Source of the DNA: Clostridiales bacterium
GTDB lineage: Bacteria > Bacillota > Clostridia > Oscillospirales > CAG-272
Length of the DNA: 42,247 nt
Assembly (NCBI GenBank): GCA_016281775.1
Contig: JAEEJH010000055.1
Span: forward strand, 1 to 42,247
Direction: 5' to 3'
Every line of letters starts with the position of its first letter. The stretch's first letter is position 1. The position numbers and the translations under genes are program-made. Below the pieces are notes generated by a model that did no database searches, had not been told where the DNA came from, and saw nothing but the letters and a program-made list of their open reading frames with translations. Positions 24,853 to 32,525 of the stretch are shown here, in pieces.

Positions 24853-25482
24853 CTAAAAACCGAGGTTATCGTTTACCAAAACGATATGTATTCTGTCTTT
24901 GTGGCGCGAGAAGCGCGTGATGAGGAACTGACAGCAGATCGTATCGGGGCTTTTACAGTCGAAGCATTTGCCGGTCTTCGAGCAGGGCGTTGTAAGACCG
25001 AATCTCGCGGCGTTGATCGGCGCGGCGACGTTTCTCGCGCGTTTCATCGCCGAATCGAGATCGGCGCAGATCTTGTTCATACCGACGATGAAGATCACTT
25101 TTTTGGGGCCGTTCGCTATCGCCGAAACTCTGTTCGCGTTGCCGTCGATATTTACAAGTATGCCGTCGTTCGTCATCGCGTTCACGCCCGATAAAAACAC
25201 GTCGGCGTCGTAAGCGGCGAGCATTGCGGCGCGCTTGTCCTGATATTCGTCGCGGTCGATAAAATTATAATCTCCTTTTTTTACCGCCTCCACGAGACCT
25301 ATCTCGTGCGCGCTCATCGCGCCGCCCATCGTGACGCTCGACTTTTCCGGAATGAGCGAGAGCGCGATCCGCAGCGCCTCTTCTCTGCTCTTCGCGTAAT
25401 AACCCGTCATATTTCTCTGCCTCAGCGATTCGATGACCGATTTCGCGAGAAGCTCGTTTCTTTTATTTATCGCTTCGTTCAT
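24853..25482 (-). CDS. LUD-domain protein (LutC/YkgG-like)
   Basis: 209-aa cytosolic protein of the LUD (lactate utilisation, DUF162) family. Related LutB/LutC subunits take part in iron-sulfur lactate oxidation in other bacteria, but stand-alone clostridial members like this one have no settled function. Family features are the N-terminal NKRNELLAKSVIESL helix, SVTMGGAMSAHEIGL, and NAMTNDGILVNIDGNANRVSAI. A C-terminal cysteine cluster (Cys167, Cys173, Cys176, Cys183, Cys184) could bind metal. No lutA or lutB is near. The start has GGAGG eight bases upstream and its own promoter at 25508-25536. Divergent from the sirtuin gene. Confidence 0.85.
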   Translation of the reverse strand: MNEAINKRNELLAKSVIESLRQRNMTGYYAKSREEALRIALSLIPEKSSVTMGGAMSAHEIGLVEAVKKGDYNFIDRDEYQDKRAAMLAAYDADVFLSGVNAMTNDGILVNIDGNANRVSAIANGPKKVIFIVGMNKICADLDSAMKRARNVAAPINAARFGLTTPCSKTGKCFDCKSPDTICCQFLITRFSRHKDRIHIVLVNDNLGF

Positions 25483-25507
25483 TTATTCATCCTCCGTTTT
25501 TTTTGTA

Positions 25508-25536
25508 ATTATACTGCAAATTTGTAAAGAAATCAA
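25508..25536 (-). promoter_or_regulatory. Sigma-A promoter of the LUD gene
   Basis: On the minus strand: TTGATT (25536-25531), 17 bases, TATAAT (25513-25508), 25 bases ahead of the ATG. Confidence 0.78.
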
Positions 25537-25569
25537 CAGTAACGGCGGATTTTTCGGCTATGACGTAAA

Positions 25570-25595
25570 AAAGGCGTTGATTTTTTTACGCCTTT
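25570..25595. promoter_or_regulatory. Inverted repeat over the sirtuin promoter
   Basis: AAAGGCGT (25570-25577) and ACGCCTTT (25588-25595), a 10-base loop apart, straddle the -35 box and spacer of the sirtuin promoter. It could be an operator, or a weak terminator for transcripts from upstream. No matching regulator is known to me. Confidence 0.35.
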
Positions 25596-25605
25596 ATGTT
25601 ATAGT
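25577..25605 (+). promoter_or_regulatory. Sigma-A promoter of the sirtuin gene
   Basis: TTGATT (25577-25582), 17 bases, TATAGT (25600-25605), about 20 bases ahead of the ATG, with GGAGG in between. Confidence 0.72.
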
Positions 25606-25625
25606 ATAAAAACGGAGGTGTTATT

Positions 25626-26369
25626 ATGGACGGCAAGATCGCAAAACTGCGTGAATTCATAAAAGAATCCGAAAAGATCGTGTTTTTCGGCGGCGCCGGC
25701 GTGTCGACCGAGAGCGGCGTACCGGATTTTCGAAGCAAGGACGGATTATACAATCAGCACGACGTGCGTTTCGAGGGTTACAGCCCGGAATATCTTCTGA
25801 GCAGCAGTTGTCTGTATAACGAGCCGGAGGTTTTTTTCGAGTTTTACAGGCAGAAGCTGAACACCGAAAACATCAAGCCGAACGCCGCGCATTACGCGTT
25901 GGCAAGACTCGAAGCGCAGGGCAAACTGACCGCCGTGGTCACGCAGAACATCGACGGACTGCATCAGAAAGCCGGCAGTAAGACAGTATTCGAGATACAC
26001 GGTACGACGGCGCGCAATTACTGCAGCCGCTGCGGCAAAAAATACCCGGGCGATCATATATTCAGATCGACCGAAAAAGTGCCGCGCTGCGCCTGCGGCG
26101 GCATAATCCGGTGCGACGTCACGTTATACGGCGAACAGCTGCCGGAGGACGCCGTCGAGGGCGCGATAAACGCTATATCGAACGCCGACACGCTGATCAT
26201 CGGCGGCACGTCGCTTATGGTATATCCCGCGGCTTCTTATATCCGGTATTTCCGCGGCAGACGGGTCGTTATAATAAACAAGACTCACGTTCCGTGCGAC
26301 GTGCGCGGAGCACAGCTGCTTGAAATAAACGAAAAGATAGGCGAAGTATTATCGCTTGCAGTTGATTGA
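25626..26369 (+). CDS. cobB: NAD-dependent protein deacylase (sirtuin)
   Basis: Removes acyl groups from lysine using NAD, giving nicotinamide and O-acyl-ADP-ribose; cytosolic, 247 aa. The NAD site GAGVSTESGVPDFRS is at 23-37, the TQNIDGLHQKAG motif at 107-117 (Asn108, Asp110), and the catalytic His125 lies in FEIHGT. The structural zinc is held by Cys133, Cys136, Cys155 and Cys157. Its desuccinylase or deacetylase preference is not evident; Tyr/Arg residues typical of class III CobB were not recognised with certainty. It stands alone with its own promoter, divergent from the LUD gene and convergent with the duplicated permease. Confidence 0.94.
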   Translation: MDGKIAKLREFIKESEKIVFFGGAGVSTESGVPDFRSKDGLYNQHDVRFEGYSPEYLLSSSCLYNEPEVFFEFYRQKLNTENIKPNAAHYALARLEAQGKLTAVVTQNIDGLHQKAGSKTVFEIHGTTARNYCSRCGKKYPGDHIFRSTEKVPRCACGGIIRCDVTLYGEQLPEDAVEGAINAISNADTLIIGGTSLMVYPAASYIRYFRGRRVVIINKTHVPCDVRGAQLLEINEKIGEVLSLAVD

Positions 26370-26445
26370 CTGACGGCGGATATTATTCTTTTATCATACA
26401 GATAAATCACCTGCGCGAAGCGAATCAGACTGTACAAAGAATAAT

Positions 26446-28536
26446 TCAGCGCACCGGAGCCGTGAATTTTATATATGCGGCTGCCGTGAGCAGGACCGAG
26501 GTCAGGGGCGGAATGATAAACGCGGCGGCGTTTATATCAGCCGAGAGCAGAACGCCGTTCGCCGCCATCACGGACGATATATCCGCCCACGGCGGGACCG
26601 TGCCGAGCTTGCCTGCCGCGTAAGGGATGAACACGAGTGCGGTTGAGAGAGCCGCCGCCGTCATCGTTCTGCCGGTCAGAGCCGAAAGCGAAGAAACGAT
26701 AAGCGCAAACGATTCGTAAGCGGCAAAACGCAAAAGATACATTATGAAAACGTACGTCCCGATGCTTATATCGGCTTTGACGTTCTCTGCCGGCGCAAGC
26801 GAAAGGACAGACGCCGAAGCGCACGAAAACGCGCCGTTCGACGCGCACGAAGCGACTTCGACCGCCGTGAATACCGTGAACAAAACGGCGGTAAAGGCGG
26901 CTGCAAACGCGATCTTTGATAAAAACGTTTTGTTTTTACCGTTTTTGCACGGGCGCATAACGGCGTACATACCGCTTTCGTATTCGCGCGAAAACAAAGC
27001 CGAAAGGCACACGGTAAGAAGTATGACGAAAAGAAAACTGAAATCGGAACCGAGCAGAGCGTTCAGCGTTCTGTCTTTGACGAATCTTATCTCGTGTTTT
27101 TCGGGCGTTTTTATGCCGCGCAGACGCGCCGCTCTTTCGGCGCATCTTTTTATGCTCAGCTCGTGCGCTTTGCAGTAGCCGTATTCGGTCATCAGAGCGG
27201 AGTATTCTTCGTACGATATCTGCCCGCCGTTCAGCTTCTCAAGCGCCTCCGCGCGCAGATTTACGCCGTTTTCCACGCGCCTGACTTCCGCCGATACGGC
27301 GGCAAGCGCGTCGTCAAACGGCATTTTTTCATATTCGGCGCAGTATTCTTGATAGATCATATCGTCGGTATTTCCCGGGTCGGCGCAGGTACAAAAAGAC
27401 GAGACGCAGATAAGGACCGCACAGACCGCGGCGACGGCGCCGACGCGCAAAGACAGATTCTTTCTGACCTCCCAGCAGAACAGCGTTTTAGGCGACGGAT
27501 CGAAAACGGCGCGGCGTATTTTCGCTTTTTTCTCCGCTTTGACCGGCGGGATCAGGTTTTTTCCCAGGCTGTAAAGCGCGACGAACAGCAGAGATAAAGC
27601 GGCGACAAGAACGGCAGACAGAACGGCGCCGGTTTCTGCCGCGCCGGCGCAGCCGAAAAGCCTCACCGAGTAATATCTCGTATATAAATACGCTCCGCCG
27701 AGTGAAAAGACGTTTACGTTCTTTATAAAAACGTCGACCGCCGTAAATCTCATGATATAAAACGCGTATTCGGCGGCGGCAAAGACCGACGAGGCGGCGA
27801 AGATCATAACGTACGAGCCGAAAAGTTCGGAAAATATCGCCGACAATGCGCCGATAAGCGCGGAAGCGAGCATCCTGCCGCAGGTTATGCTCAGTAAGCA
27901 CCCGATAAGCGTTATTTTATACGGCGAAAAGCGGAAACTTTCCGCCGTCTGTACTTCGGCAAAACCGCCGCTCAGGCTGCCGCCGAAAAAATACACGCTG
28001 AACGCGGCGGCGGTAAACAGCGCGCAGAGAAAAACGGAGACCGTTATGACCGCCGTCATCTTCGCGGCAGCGGTCTTCGCTCTGCCGTTTTTCGTCGGTC
28101 GGATCACGTGAATCGATCCTCTCCGCTTCTCTTCAAATACGCAGACGCCGCCGACGACAGCCGCGGCGGCAAGCGAAAGGACGGTCAGCCCGTCGGATGA
28201 TAAAAGTCTGTCCCAACCGGCCGCGCTGCCGTTTTTTATTCTTATTTCATCCGAGGCTTTTGTATAAAGCCCGATGACAGTCTGATAATAGCCGTGCGCG
28301 TAGTCGTTCTCTTCTCCGACGCCGTTGAGATTCAGCAGATCGCGTTTTGCGTTTTCGATATAGATCCGCATCTGCTCTTCGTACGAAGCCTGAAGCTGTT
28401 CTGCCGTGTACGCCGCGGTATCGGCGCCCGACGCCTCGGCGTAAGACAGGCAGAGGCATATAAGCAAAAGCGCCGATAAGGTGATCTTGAATATTAAGCC
28501 GCCGGTTATTTTTTTGATCTCATAAAAAATAATCAT
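26446..28536 (-). CDS. Internally duplicated ABC-2-type permease
   Basis: 696-aa membrane protein with about 12 hydrophobic segments in two homologous halves. Each half has one N-terminal helix, an extracytoplasmic helical loop (about 30-95 and 375-485), then a helix block. The cytoplasmic motif after the second helix is repeated: VFEEKRRGSIHVIRPTKNG in the first half and LFSREYESGMYAVMRPCKNG in the second, both followed by a Lys-rich segment. This is the layout of ABC-2 exporters fused in tandem, so one polypeptide could supply both membrane halves. No ATPase is adjacent. Its start overlaps the end of the upstream lipoprotein gene by 17 bases and lacks a Shine-Dalgarno, implying coupled translation. 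Substrate unknown. Confidence 0.75.
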   Translation of the reverse strand: MIIFYEIKKITGGLIFKITLSALLLICLCLSYAEASGADTAAYTAEQLQASYEEQMRIYIENAKRDLLNLNGVGEENDYAHGYYQTVIGLYTKASDEIRIKNGSAAGWDRLLSSDGLTVLSLAAAAVVGGVCVFEEKRRGSIHVIRPTKNGRAKTAAAKMTAVITVSVFLCALFTAAAFSVYFFGGSLSGGFAEVQTAESFRFSPYKITLIGCLLSITCGRMLASALIGALSAIFSELFGSYVMIFAASSVFAAAEYAFYIMRFTAVDVFIKNVNVFSLGGAYLYTRYYSVRLFGCAGAAETGAVLSAVLVAALSLLFVALYSLGKNLIPPVKAEKKAKIRRAVFDPSPKTLFCWEVRKNLSLRVGAVAAVCAVLICVSSFCTCADPGNTDDMIYQEYCAEYEKMPFDDALAAVSAEVRRVENGVNLRAEALEKLNGGQISYEEYSALMTEYGYCKAHELSIKRCAERAARLRGIKTPEKHEIRFVKDRTLNALLGSDFSFLFVILLTVCLSALFSREYESGMYAVMRPCKNGKNKTFLSKIAFAAAFTAVLFTVFTAVEVASCASNGAFSCASASVLSLAPAENVKADISIGTYVFIMYLLRFAAYESFALIVSSLSALTGRTMTAAALSTALVFIPYAAGKLGTVPPWADISSVMAANGVLLSADINAAAFIIPPLTSVLLTAAAYIKFTAPVR

Positions 28537-29641
28537 GTTCGGTATAAAGATCGAGCGTCTGCACTTCGCCCGTTTTTAAATTTATCCGTATATGATCGTG
28601 ATCAAGTTCTTCGAAGGGCGTATATATACCGTCTGAGAGTTTATACATAAGTCTGCCTACGGCGAAGTCGCCGTCAGCCGCATAGATTATAAAATGATAA
28701 TCGGTATCTATAACGAATTTTTCTGTTTTGCCGTCAAGGCTCTGTCTGTAAATCACGTTATCGTACCGCACGTACTTCACTTCTTCTCCGTTCGCTTTTC
28801 TGCCCGTGACGACGCCGCCGCGCGACTGGTAATAAAAACCGCCTCCGCTGTAAACGGGCGAGGTGACGTCGAGCGACGGATCGGGATACACGGTCACGCC
28901 GCTTTTGATATCGTATACCGCCGCAGGCGCGTCGGTTTTGTAAAGCATACCCGGCTTGCGCAGCTCAAAGCCGTTGCAGCCTTCGGGCATACGGCAAGGC
29001 GCGATCTCTTCACCGCCCGGGATCAGCATGATCGCTCCGTTCGTGTCCATACCGTAAAGCGTACCGTTCTCGCAGTAAAGAAAACGCAGATCTCCGTATA
29101 CGGATCTTGTGAACAAATCGCCGGTGAACACGTTGTATTCATACACGCGCGTATACGTACCGCCCGTTGATGACGTGTGATAATACGCGTATACCGTATC
29201 GGTCACGGTGCCGGGAATAAAAGTTTTGTTCAATTTGTCGGCGGTACAGATCTCGTACATTCTGCCGCTTTTCCATTCGTAAGCCAGAATATAATTGCCC
29301 GAAGGATACGATCTGACTATCATGATCATATACCTGCCCGTATCGAAAGCGGTTTTGACCCATTTGTTGTAGAAATAACAGTCTTTGCCCTTGTGATCAC
29401 AGCCTTTTACCGGGCAGGCGTACTGTATTTTGCCGCTTTTGATCTCAACTCTGCACGGCACGACGGTCGTATAAAAGATATCCGGGCAGTAATACCTTGA
29501 TTTCTCGTCCGCGTCGTAAACGGTCACGCCTTCCGGCAGACCGCCTTTTATTATCTTCGTTTCGTCATCGGCGCCGCAGGCGCTGTAAAGCGGCAAAACG
29601 ATCAGAACCGCAAGTATGACAGTTATTGCTTTAATCTTCAT
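28520..29641 (-). CDS. Lipoprotein B with Cys-Cys-His-Cys motif, propeller-like
   Basis: 373-aa exported lipoprotein (lipobox YSAC, Cys22). The rest is beta-rich with many repeated strand patterns (YxYDxxxG, GxLYGMD, GRLMYKLSDG), suggesting a beta-propeller. A compact motif Cys76-x4-Cys81-x-His83-x4-Cys88 follows the conserved IKSGKIQYACP segment. The upstream paralogue (29638-30822) has the same motif after the same kind of strand. The start overlaps the preceding stop (ATGA, 4 bp), and its 3' end overlaps the permease start. I do not recognise a named family; it looks like the clostridial lipoproteins that carry CxxxxCxH. Metal binding or sensing is inferred only. Confidence 0.72.
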   Translation of the reverse strand: MKIKAITVILAVLIVLPLYSACGADDETKIIKGGLPEGVTVYDADEKSRYYCPDIFYTTVVPCRVEIKSGKIQYACPVKGCDHKGKDCYFYNKWVKTAFDTGRYMIMIVRSYPSGNYILAYEWKSGRMYEICTADKLNKTFIPGTVTDTVYAYYHTSSTGGTYTRVYEYNVFTGDLFTRSVYGDLRFLYCENGTLYGMDTNGAIMLIPGGEEIAPCRMPEGCNGFELRKPGMLYKTDAPAAVYDIKSGVTVYPDPSLDVTSPVYSGGGFYYQSRGGVVTGRKANGEEVKYVRYDNVIYRQSLDGKTEKFVIDTDYHFIIYAADGDFAVGRLMYKLSDGIYTPFEELDHDHIRINLKTGEVQTLDLYTEHDYFL

Positions 29642-30822
29642 TTTACCCTCTCCGATTTTACGGTTATATCGCCTGTGCGCATATCGAGCACGCTTTCGGA
29701 ATACGTGTTGTATAAAGACGCTATGCCGCTTTGCAGATCTATCCGCATCAGGTTATTCGGCGTGTTTTCTTCTTCGGTACCCGGTATCAGCTCCGCGCCG
29801 TCTTTATATTCGTTCAGGATCGAGCAAACGACGCAGTCGTTATGACCTTTAAGAACGTAAAAACTATAATCGCTTAAAACGTTATAAATCCTGTATTCTC
29901 CGTCTTTGTCAAGTATGCAGACGGTGACGGTGTAGCGACCGCCTCCGCCGTCTTCGTTCGTTACCGTCTCCGTGGTGAAATAGAACGTGTCGCCGGTACA
30001 CGACAAGCCGACGAGTATCTTATCGGCGGCCTCGTCCGGCAGTTTTACCGATCTCTTTTCATTATAAAGGTAAATATCGGCGGGAACGTACGATCTTGCG
30101 ATATATCCCGGTCCGCACTCCCAGTAATAATCAGACATAGACGCAGCGGAGCTATTTGGCAGCGGGAGCGGTTCGCTTTCGTCAAACGTGCCGGAGGTCG
30201 AATATACGTTCCCTTTCACGTCGCGGTAATACACTTTGCCTTTGTCTGCAAAAAGCAGCGTGTCGTTTTCGTCCTTCTGCCCGTATTTTTTGATCTTTTT
30301 CGTTTTTATATCATAATACATAACGTCGCGCTCGGCAGACTCGACGAGTTTGCCGTCCGAATCGCTCACCCTCGGAATATCAAAGTAAAGTCTGCCCTCG
30401 CCGTACATAAGCGAAAAATTCGACGACGGGAATTTATCGTAAGTATAGATCTTCTCCGTGCTGTTGTTCTCGGTATCAAAGCTGTATATCGAGTATCTGT
30501 TTGATCCGTCTATGCTTTTGCCGATATAAAACAGATATCTGCCGGCGTCGGCGATCTCTAACGGTATGACCGAAGAGAACGGACACGTTTTATCGGCAAA
30601 GCCGTGACTGCAGAGCGGGTCCGGGCAGGCGGTCAGAATGCTGCCGTCGTCGATATTGAGCTTCCACGCCTGCAAAAACGTGCCCTGCATATAAGGATCG
30701 AAATAGTATTTGTCACGCAGCTGAGAATAGCCGTCGTCCGCCGCGCCGCTCCCCGCCGTGCAGCCAAAGGCCGTGACTGCCGTGAAAATACATAATATGA
30801 CCGCGATGATTCTTTTAAACAT
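29638..30822 (-). CDS. Lipoprotein A with Cys-Cys-His-Cys motif, propeller-like
   Basis: 394-aa exported lipoprotein, paralogue of the next gene. Lipobox AFGC (Cys21). Motif Cys66-x4-Cys71-x-His73-x6-Cys80 follows LNIDDGSILTACP. The remainder has repeated strand-turn units such as YSIYSFDTENN, VMYYDIKTKK, KVYYRDVKGN and YTVTVCILDKDGEYRIYN, as in beta-propellers. The ATG at 30822 has GGGAGG six bases upstream and starts the lipoprotein signal; the earlier ATG at 30855, which overlaps the upstream stop, would add 11 unlikely residues. Function unknown. The overlap with lipoprotein B and the downstream permease suggests an extracytoplasmic sensor or binding component. Confidence 0.75.
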   Translation of the reverse strand: MFKRIIAVILCIFTAVTAFGCTAGSGAADDGYSQLRDKYYFDPYMQGTFLQAWKLNIDDGSILTACPDPLCSHGFADKTCPFSSVIPLEIADAGRYLFYIGKSIDGSNRYSIYSFDTENNSTEKIYTYDKFPSSNFSLMYGEGRLYFDIPRVSDSDGKLVESAERDVMYYDIKTKKIKKYGQKDENDTLLFADKGKVYYRDVKGNVYSTSGTFDESEPLPLPNSSAASMSDYYWECGPGYIARSYVPADIYLYNEKRSVKLPDEAADKILVGLSCTGDTFYFTTETVTNEDGGGGRYTVTVCILDKDGEYRIYNVLSDYSFYVLKGHNDCVVCSILNEYKDGAELIPGTEEENTPNNLMRIDLQSGIASLYNTYSESVLDMRTGDITVKSERVK

Positions 30823-30854
30823 TTGCAGCCTCCCGTAACCGTGACCGTTCAACA

Positions 30855-31376
30855 TCAGTAAATCTGGATGTTGTGGCCGTAATATGAGATGATATAATTA
30901 CAGTCTCCGTCCGCTTCGATCTGCCAAAGCGACTGCATATTCGAACCGCATTCGGTGATCAGATCATATTCCGCTTTTTCGCTGTCAAATCTGATTTTTT
31001 CATCCAGTTCGTTCGCCGTATAAGACAAAACCTTTTTTGACGGCTTCATCTCCGTCCGCACGGGTCTGCCTTCGTTTTCGGCATCGTAATCGATATGCGA
31101 TGCGTAACAGCAGATGCAGACGTGAAACGTTTCTCCCCTGCTGTCAAACGCACCGTCGTTCGGTCTGACCTCGATCGATCCGCTCTCGGAATAATCACCG
31201 AGCTCCGTCCGTGAAACGACCGTGTATTTGCGGCTGCCTTTCGGGTCGTATACGAGCGTTATCAGATCTTCCTGCGTAAAACCTTCGGCCGCTGTTGCGG
31301 CGGGCGCCATGGTATTAACGAAAACGCATACCAGCAATACTGCCGCCGCGTAAATGACGGTTTTTTTGTAAAACAT
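30855..31376 (-). CDS. Secreted protein with Cys-rich motif, unknown
   Basis: 173-aa exported protein with a signal peptide (1-30, ending near ATAAEG) and a single small domain. It carries FHVCICCYASH, i.e. Cys87-x-Cys89-Cys90-x3-His94, which recalls the Cys/His motifs of the two lipoproteins encoded after it. The C-terminal half contains acidic strands and ends in YYGHNIQIY. No family recognised. GGAGG lies eight bases ahead of the ATG. It is the first gene of the four-gene unit with the lipoproteins and the duplicated permease. I see no convincing promoter, although the strong terminator at 31450-31495 separates it from the upstream operon. Confidence 0.65.
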   Translation of the reverse strand: MFYKKTVIYAAAVLLVCVFVNTMAPAATAAEGFTQEDLITLVYDPKGSRKYTVVSRTELGDYSESGSIEVRPNDGAFDSRGETFHVCICCYASHIDYDAENEGRPVRTEMKPSKKVLSYTANELDEKIRFDSEKAEYDLITECGSNMQSLWQIEADGDCNYIISYYGHNIQIY

Positions 31377-31449
31377 CCGTTTGCCTCCGTATCAAATTAC
31401 TGTTTCATATACTTATTCGTGCGATTCAATAAAATCTTACAAAAAAAGA

Positions 31450-31495
31450 AAAAAACGGTATCATCCGCAAAATCGCGGATGATACCGGAGTTTTT
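31450..31495 (-). terminator. Intrinsic terminator of the coupling-protein operon
   Basis: CGGTATCATCCGC (31456-31468) and its exact complement (31475-31487) make a 13-bp stem with a six-base loop. On the minus strand a long T-rich run follows. It starts right after the ADP-ribosylglycohydrolase gene, closing that operon. Confidence 0.9.
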
Positions 31496-31499
31496 GAAT

Positions 31500-32300
31500 T
31501 TAAAAGCCGTTTGAGTACAGTTCGTCCATGTAATGATCGCAGTATTCGGTCAGTTCGTCGTCGATATAGCCGCGCGCTTCTTCGAGCAGATCCTCTTCGA
31601 TGCCGAAGTACGCTTCGGCGATGCCGCCGGTTATCGCGGCGAGCGTATCGGAATCGCCGCCGAGCGAGATCGCGTTTCTTATCGCGTCTTCGTAGTCTTC
31701 AGCCTCGAGAAAGCACTCGATCGCCTGCGGCACGCTGCCCTGACAGGTCACGTCGAATTCATAGTCCGGTCGGATCTGATCGAGCGTGAAATCGAGCGAA
31801 TAATACTTTTCGGTTATATACGCTCTTATCTCTTCTTTGCTTTTTCCTGTTCTGGCAAGATACACCGCCGCGGCGGTCGCCTGCGCGCCTTTGACGCCTT
31901 CGGGGTGGTTATGCGTGACCTCCGCGCTCCATTTTGCGAGCCTCTCCGCCTGATCGAGCGAATCCGCCGCCCAGCCTACCGGCGATACGCGCATCGCCGA
32001 GCCGTTGCCGTAACTGTTGTACGGTTCGCTCTGCGAACTCATGATCCATTTGTAAAACATCCCTCCGTAACCGGCGTAGGGATAGAGCCTTCCGAGCTCT
32101 TTCATTCTTTTTATCAGCGTTCTTTTGAACGACTCTTCGTCGTCAATATCCGCGTCGACGCACGCGCATCCCACCGCGACCGTCATGATACTGTCGTCGG
32201 TCGGCTGTGAGCCGCGCGTGAACAGAGGAAAATCTTTAGTCTTTTCACCGCCGAACTCATATACCGATCCTGCTATGTCTCCGATTATTGCGCCAAGCAT
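31500..32300 (-). CDS. ADP-ribosylglycohydrolase family protein
   Basis: 266-aa cytosolic all-helical hydrolase of the DraG/ARH family, which removes ADP-ribose from proteins, nucleic acids or small molecules by a two-magnesium mechanism. Metal ligands are visible: Thr34-Asp35-Asp36 in QPTDDSIMT and Asp216, Asp218 in LGGDSDTLAAITG. GNGSAMRVSPVG and HNHPEGVKGAQAT are family motifs. AAGGAG is eight bases ahead of the ATG, placed right after the stop of the zinc-finger gene. Last gene of the operon with the VirD4-like ATPase. It could reverse a self-made or incoming ADP-ribosylation, but no transferase is seen in the window, so the target is open. Confidence 0.9.
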   Translation of the reverse strand: MLGAIIGDIAGSVYEFGGEKTKDFPLFTRGSQPTDDSIMTVAVGCACVDADIDDEESFKRTLIKRMKELGRLYPYAGYGGMFYKWIMSSQSEPYNSYGNGSAMRVSPVGWAADSLDQAERLAKWSAEVTHNHPEGVKGAQATAAAVYLARTGKSKEEIRAYITEKYYSLDFTLDQIRPDYEFDVTCQGSVPQAIECFLEAEDYEDAIRNAISLGGDSDTLAAITGGIAEAYFGIEEDLLEEARGYIDDELTEYCDHYMDELYSNGF

Positions 32301-32312
32301 ATCATCATCTCC

Positions 32313-32525
32313 TTAATAATCAAGCGTGTTTTTCCGGTTCTTTTTTTCCGTGATCTCTTCTGACAAAAGCGCTTCGCTCACGCTCATCACCGCCGCGGCG
32401 AGTTTGCGGCAACGACTGCATTCACGTAAATGTCCGGTGACTTTTGCGGCGAACGCCGCGCTCTCTCTGTTCAGTTCGGAAAGCGCGGCGAACGCGGTCA
32501 GTTCGTCAAAACTCAAATGTTCCAC
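32313..32525 (-). CDS. Small HC2-type zinc-finger protein
   Basis: 70-aa protein starting at a GTG inside the end of the coupling-protein gene (20-base overlap). It contains His32-x3-Cys36-x2-Cys39 in VTGHLRECSRCRKLA, the zinc motif of anti-sigma-factor (zf-HC2/ZAS) domains, preceded by a helix (HLSFDELTAFAALSEL) of the type found there. No membrane segment follows, so it would be a cytosolic one-domain protein. The ribosome site is weak, consistent with coupled translation from the overlapping gene. No sigma factor is adjacent. It may be a small regulator or a zinc-binding adaptor of the operon. A start further upstream would give only residues encoded in the other gene. Confidence 0.6.
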   Translation of the reverse strand: MEHLSFDELTAFAALSELNRESAAFAAKVTGHLRECSRCRKLAAAVMSVSEALLSEEITEKKNRKNTLDY

